Positions 60,961-64,000 of a DNA stretch of 64,000 nucleotides are shown here, in pieces (position 1 is the stretch's first letter; each line of letters begins with the position of its first letter). The notes below the pieces were generated by a model, which ran no database searches, had not been told where the DNA came from, and saw only the letters and a program-made list of their open reading frames with translations. Position numbers and translations under genes: made by a program. Source of the stretch: Hyaloscypha bicolor E (Eukaryota; Ascomycota; Leotiomycetes; Helotiales; Hyaloscyphaceae); NCBI RefSeq assembly GCF_002865645.1, contig NW_020194512.1:4319183-4383182 (forward strand), in the 5' to 3' direction.

Positions 60961-61281
60961 TTCCTAGCCCGTATAGCTTATATAGCTTATATATATGCCT
61001 AAAATATAACTGGTATAAAACCTATTCATTTGCTCGGCTAGCTGTCTCGCTTCCTTAAGCAATACTATGGTTCAGCTAAATAAACGAGCATATGCAGAGT
61101 TTGATAATATGGTTCAACTTAAGCGATACTATGGTTCAACTAAAACCCCCTATAACAACAAACTCAGACCAGCTGGAAAAGGGGCGACGTGGGTCATCAC
61201 TAAGCATCTGCAATGGAATCAAAAGCCGTCTCCTCCGAATTTCGATAGATGAAAGATGATAATAGAGATTGTACTATCTAC

Positions 61282-64000
61282 TTATCCTCCTTCGTCGTCG
61301 CTATCGATTTCAGACCCTTGAGTCTCCGTTTCTTGGCTAATGCTCCTCCCAACTCTACTATATATCTCATAGCTTTCTTCGCGACAAGACCCACATAAAA
61401 TATCCCATCCACAATGCTCAATAGCATACTTCCTTTTTCTTTCTAATCGCTCCGAGCACGGATTCCCTGTATTTGATATTGGTACTACGCCCACATTTAT
61501 CATCCCTTGAATCGTGTCTTCTTCATTTTCAAGTTTTCCTGACGAGATATACTCCAACATTCGAATCTTCCAGTAACCCCGGAGAAAGTGTGCGATAAGT
61601 CCATCCGTCGCGAGATAGTGCGCCATGAATTCATCTACCAACAGTTTTAGTTGCTCGATTCCGTGCCGTTCCTCGTAATGCAGCTCATGCTCCTCAGATT
61701 CCTCGAATCGAGGAGCAAATCGCTCGAGTTTACCGCCTTTACAGACTGGCTTACAGCAAGTGTGTGTTAGACCCAATGCTTCAAACGTTGCTAATCGCAA
61801 GATGCTGTACGCTAGAGATCCTACGAACTGATCTCTGCGATCGTCCATAAAGCTTAGTACCTCCTCTGCGTCTTCATATGAGCGACTGCCCTTCAGAAAA
61901 AAGACAACAAGATTGCAACCAGAAGACGTGCAGGGACAACAACAATCATCATAGAGTTCAAGGGAATATAATGAGGGATAGGCCTTAGAAACTTCATAGA
62001 ATAGTGGACGGGTTTGAGCGCGGTGGTAATCGCTGAACTCGCTCAGGAAGTACCAGATATAACATGGCAAGGGCGTTGCAAGGCCGCGACCATGGGTCGG
62101 GGGAGATTGAGACTCCCGCATGCTAACTCCCTTTCCCAAGAGCCAAAGAACGACGAAAAAATTATGACAATCACCCTCGGAGCAGTGAAGCTCAATAGGA
62201 GTAAAGCCGGCTTCGTTTTCGACATCGATATCCACGAATCCAGCCTCCCAAAGTTTATCTGCAGCTATCATAGTAAGATCTCGCTGATGATAAACAAATT
62301 CCCAGGGATATTCCCTCTGAGCACGCATCGGAGCACGCAATTTGATCCCTTCACTGTCTGTTGCTCGGCAGGCTCCTACGAATTTGACATCGAGATTTTC
62401 ATCTGTGTCTAAGTGTGGTGCTGCATGAATATCCGAGGACAGACTGATGGTTGTCTCATGATAGAGAATTTCTCTATGACGAGCCATGATGCTTACAACC
62501 AAAGACAAGACGGGCTCGCCAATTTCTCTGGCATAGGAAGGTCTGCCCCATCGATCGGTTTCCCTAAACCAAGAAATGGCGAATTGCAAGATATCGTCTT
62601 TATTCTCCAATGATGTGGATAATAAAATGTGGGGTGCTTCGAGATCGGTGGAGTGGAAAGAATATGCTAATGGGGTATGGCCCTGTCTTTCAGGCTGTTT
62701 AATCAATTGTGACCCTCCATGATTGAGTAAAATTCGAAGTCCCCGGGGCCAGTCGAATGCAAGGTGGAGCGGATTCTGGTCCCAAATTGTTTTCTCAGAC
62801 ATTAATGAATTTGGAAACTTTGACAATATTCTGAGAACATCATCCTCATTGCGACGTCGTATTGCGGAGCTAAGAGGACCTATTCCGAAGGACTCTGGGG
62901 AATTATTCTGGTTAGAATATTGAGGATGCAACTGGTCAAGGACCACCCACCTTCGTACACCTCGGGAACCTGCCGCACGAAATGGCATGAATTCACACAT
63001 GCTACTTCATCTTCGAATCCGTTATTTATAAGTTTAACCGCATCTGCTCCTCTACTGGCTAATTGAGCCATTACCAATAAGCTTGCCTGAGAGAAAGGTC
63101 TGTCACCCGACCCTAGAGCCAGATCGTCCCACAGTGTTCTATGAAGATATCATTGTATAAGTTAGGAAGCCATATAATAATAAATTCAAATACAAGGAAC
63201 TCAGTACTCACGCATAATGGCAATCAGGTTCATAAGCGGGAACGTGAGCATCAAATAGCCCAACCGTCAATTCGATCCATCTTGATGTTTTATACATTTC
63301 ATCAGGGTCGGGCAACCAATGCACTTTACGAAATTCATCAAATTTATGCCTATGATGCAAGTGATCGCTTAGAGCAAAATGAACATGCTATATTGACATT
63401 AGTTTCTTGAGAAATTCGGGGTATCGAGCCAGATTCCTTTTACATACATGGAGAAGATTTCTTCCTTTTTTATCAACATCATAGGGCGAAGCCTCCCCTT
63501 CCTGAAAGAGTTTCAGAATTTGTTCCAATGACTGTCTAAGGTAATTTTTATTCGCCCAGTATTTCCGAACCTCGTTGCGATTAAGCAAAGTAAATGCGGG
63601 AGAATCGTTTCGTACAAGGGAGCGAAGAGTAAGAGTCGGGCTCATCGAACTACCGCCCGCTCCTTCGGAGTGATTGAAGGATATCTCGATGGCTTTTGCC
63701 AAAAACCAATTTAACACCGTTATTCTAGCTCCAAAACTAGATTTCTTCGATGATCTGACATAATAAGGGCAATGTTTGTCGTGAGCCTCCGCGGTCTGAG
63801 TATGTCGAAAGATATGAAGTGGACCCCATTGTGTGGCTCGAGCTTGGAGGTATGAACGACGATAGCACGAGCAGGGGTGTGATAAAGCTCGTGTGGCGCT
63901 ATTGCTGGGCCCTCCGGGAATCGTGGCTTCAGCTTCTGAAAGCTTTGCGTTCAATTCGGTGTTTGTGTTACAAACCCATGATAGCAATGAAGGCTTCCGA
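61282..64000 (-). CDS. Ankyrin-type fungal protein, 5' end beyond the window
   Basis: Four exons on the minus strand (64000-63398, 63349-63212, 63138-62961, 62907-61282) give 847 codons including the stop, with frame open to the window edge. Introns are GT-AG, 48, 73 and 53 nt. The N-terminal part shows HPCSCYRR, QWGPLHIF and the GAGGSSMSPTLTLR block typical of a large fungal family that ends in ankyrin-like repeats. Then come an NLLHVCKRN unit, HKFDEFRKVHWLPDPDEM, and helical repeats with NPLHLAFDWPRGLRILL and GHTPLAYSF. The C-terminus has a Cys-rich CCCPCTSSGC segment followed by a THTCC motif, also seen in this family, and an acidic tail. Function unknown; relatives are thought to be protein-interaction or effector-like. 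It is intact although it sits at the edge of the repeat block. The third intron's exact donor (62960 or 62969) is uncertain; both are in frame. Confidence 0.8.

Larger units (their letters stand above)
59401..61281. other. Repeat-rich junction between AT-rich block and normal DNA
   Basis: No gene supported. Holds several small inverted and direct repeats listed separately, a low-complexity ATTAATTATAATT tract at 59990-60110, and a C-rich patch at 60820-60960. A 61-codon open frame at 61067 lies over repeats and is not convincing. Confidence 0.55.

Noticed and set aside
61067..61252. 61-codon open frame before the ankyrin gene
   Set aside because: Begins within ATGGTTCAACT repeats and has no family resemblance.
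1..64000. tRNA or rRNA genes
   Set aside because: I looked for A/B-box pairs and cloverleaf arms in the normal-composition parts and saw none I could support by eye.

Overview
The window is nuclear DNA of a filamentous ascomycete (Pezizomycotina; a leotiomycete-like fungus is my guess, not proven). The evidence is short spliceosomal introns of about 45-65 nt with GTRNGT donors and CTAAC/CTAAT branch sites, fungus-specific families (HET, 2EXR, NmrA-like, fungal caspase-like domain, fungal ankyrin proteins), Gypsy and Copia retrotransposons, and a strong signature of repeat-induced point mutation (RIP): long stretches almost free of CpA/TpG, full of TpA, in which CAA/CAG codons have become TAA/TAG.

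Layout. (1) 1-12.5 kb is an ordinary gene-bearing segment: a zinc alcohol dehydrogenase (+), an MFS transporter (+), a fusion of a degenerate caspase-like domain with a protein kinase (-), a TRZ/ATZ-type amidohydrolase (-) and an NmrA-like NAD(P)-binding protein (+). All five can be read as complete genes once introns are removed. (2) 12.5-17.1 kb is a transition zone: a broken HET gene carrying a solo LTR with a perfect 5-bp target duplication, a second solo LTR with its own target duplication, then an intact HET gene that ends the normal-composition DNA. (3) 17.3-24.2 kb is a full-length, RIP-destroyed Gypsy element with 273-bp LTRs. (4) 24.6-29.8 kb holds islands of less mutated DNA with three gene relics (a C2H2-like fragment, an unidentified fungal gene, and a HET gene with WW-like C-terminal repeats) whose stop codons are of RIP type. 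(5) 29.8-58.5 kb is an extremely AT-rich block made of RIP-mutated transposons: a Tc1/mariner relic, a Gypsy relic split by a Copia insertion, a second Copia copy in opposite orientation, and a DNA transposon with about 110-bp terminal inverted repeats. (6) 58.5-61.2 kb is a junction with a 2EXR relic, small inverted and direct repeats and a C-rich patch. (7) 61.3-64 kb returns to normal coding DNA with a four-exon ankyrin-type gene running off the right edge.

Functionally, the left genes (dehydrogenase, transporter, amidohydrolase, NmrA-like protein) are compatible with a small catabolic neighbourhood, though nothing proves co-regulation. The HET genes, the pseudo-caspase kinase and the ankyrin gene fit the fungal self/non-self recognition and cell-death repertoire, which often sits beside repeat-rich DNA. 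The most distinctive single gene is the caspase-like/kinase fusion at 5179-7544, whose caspase catalytic residues are missing while the kinase residues are all present.
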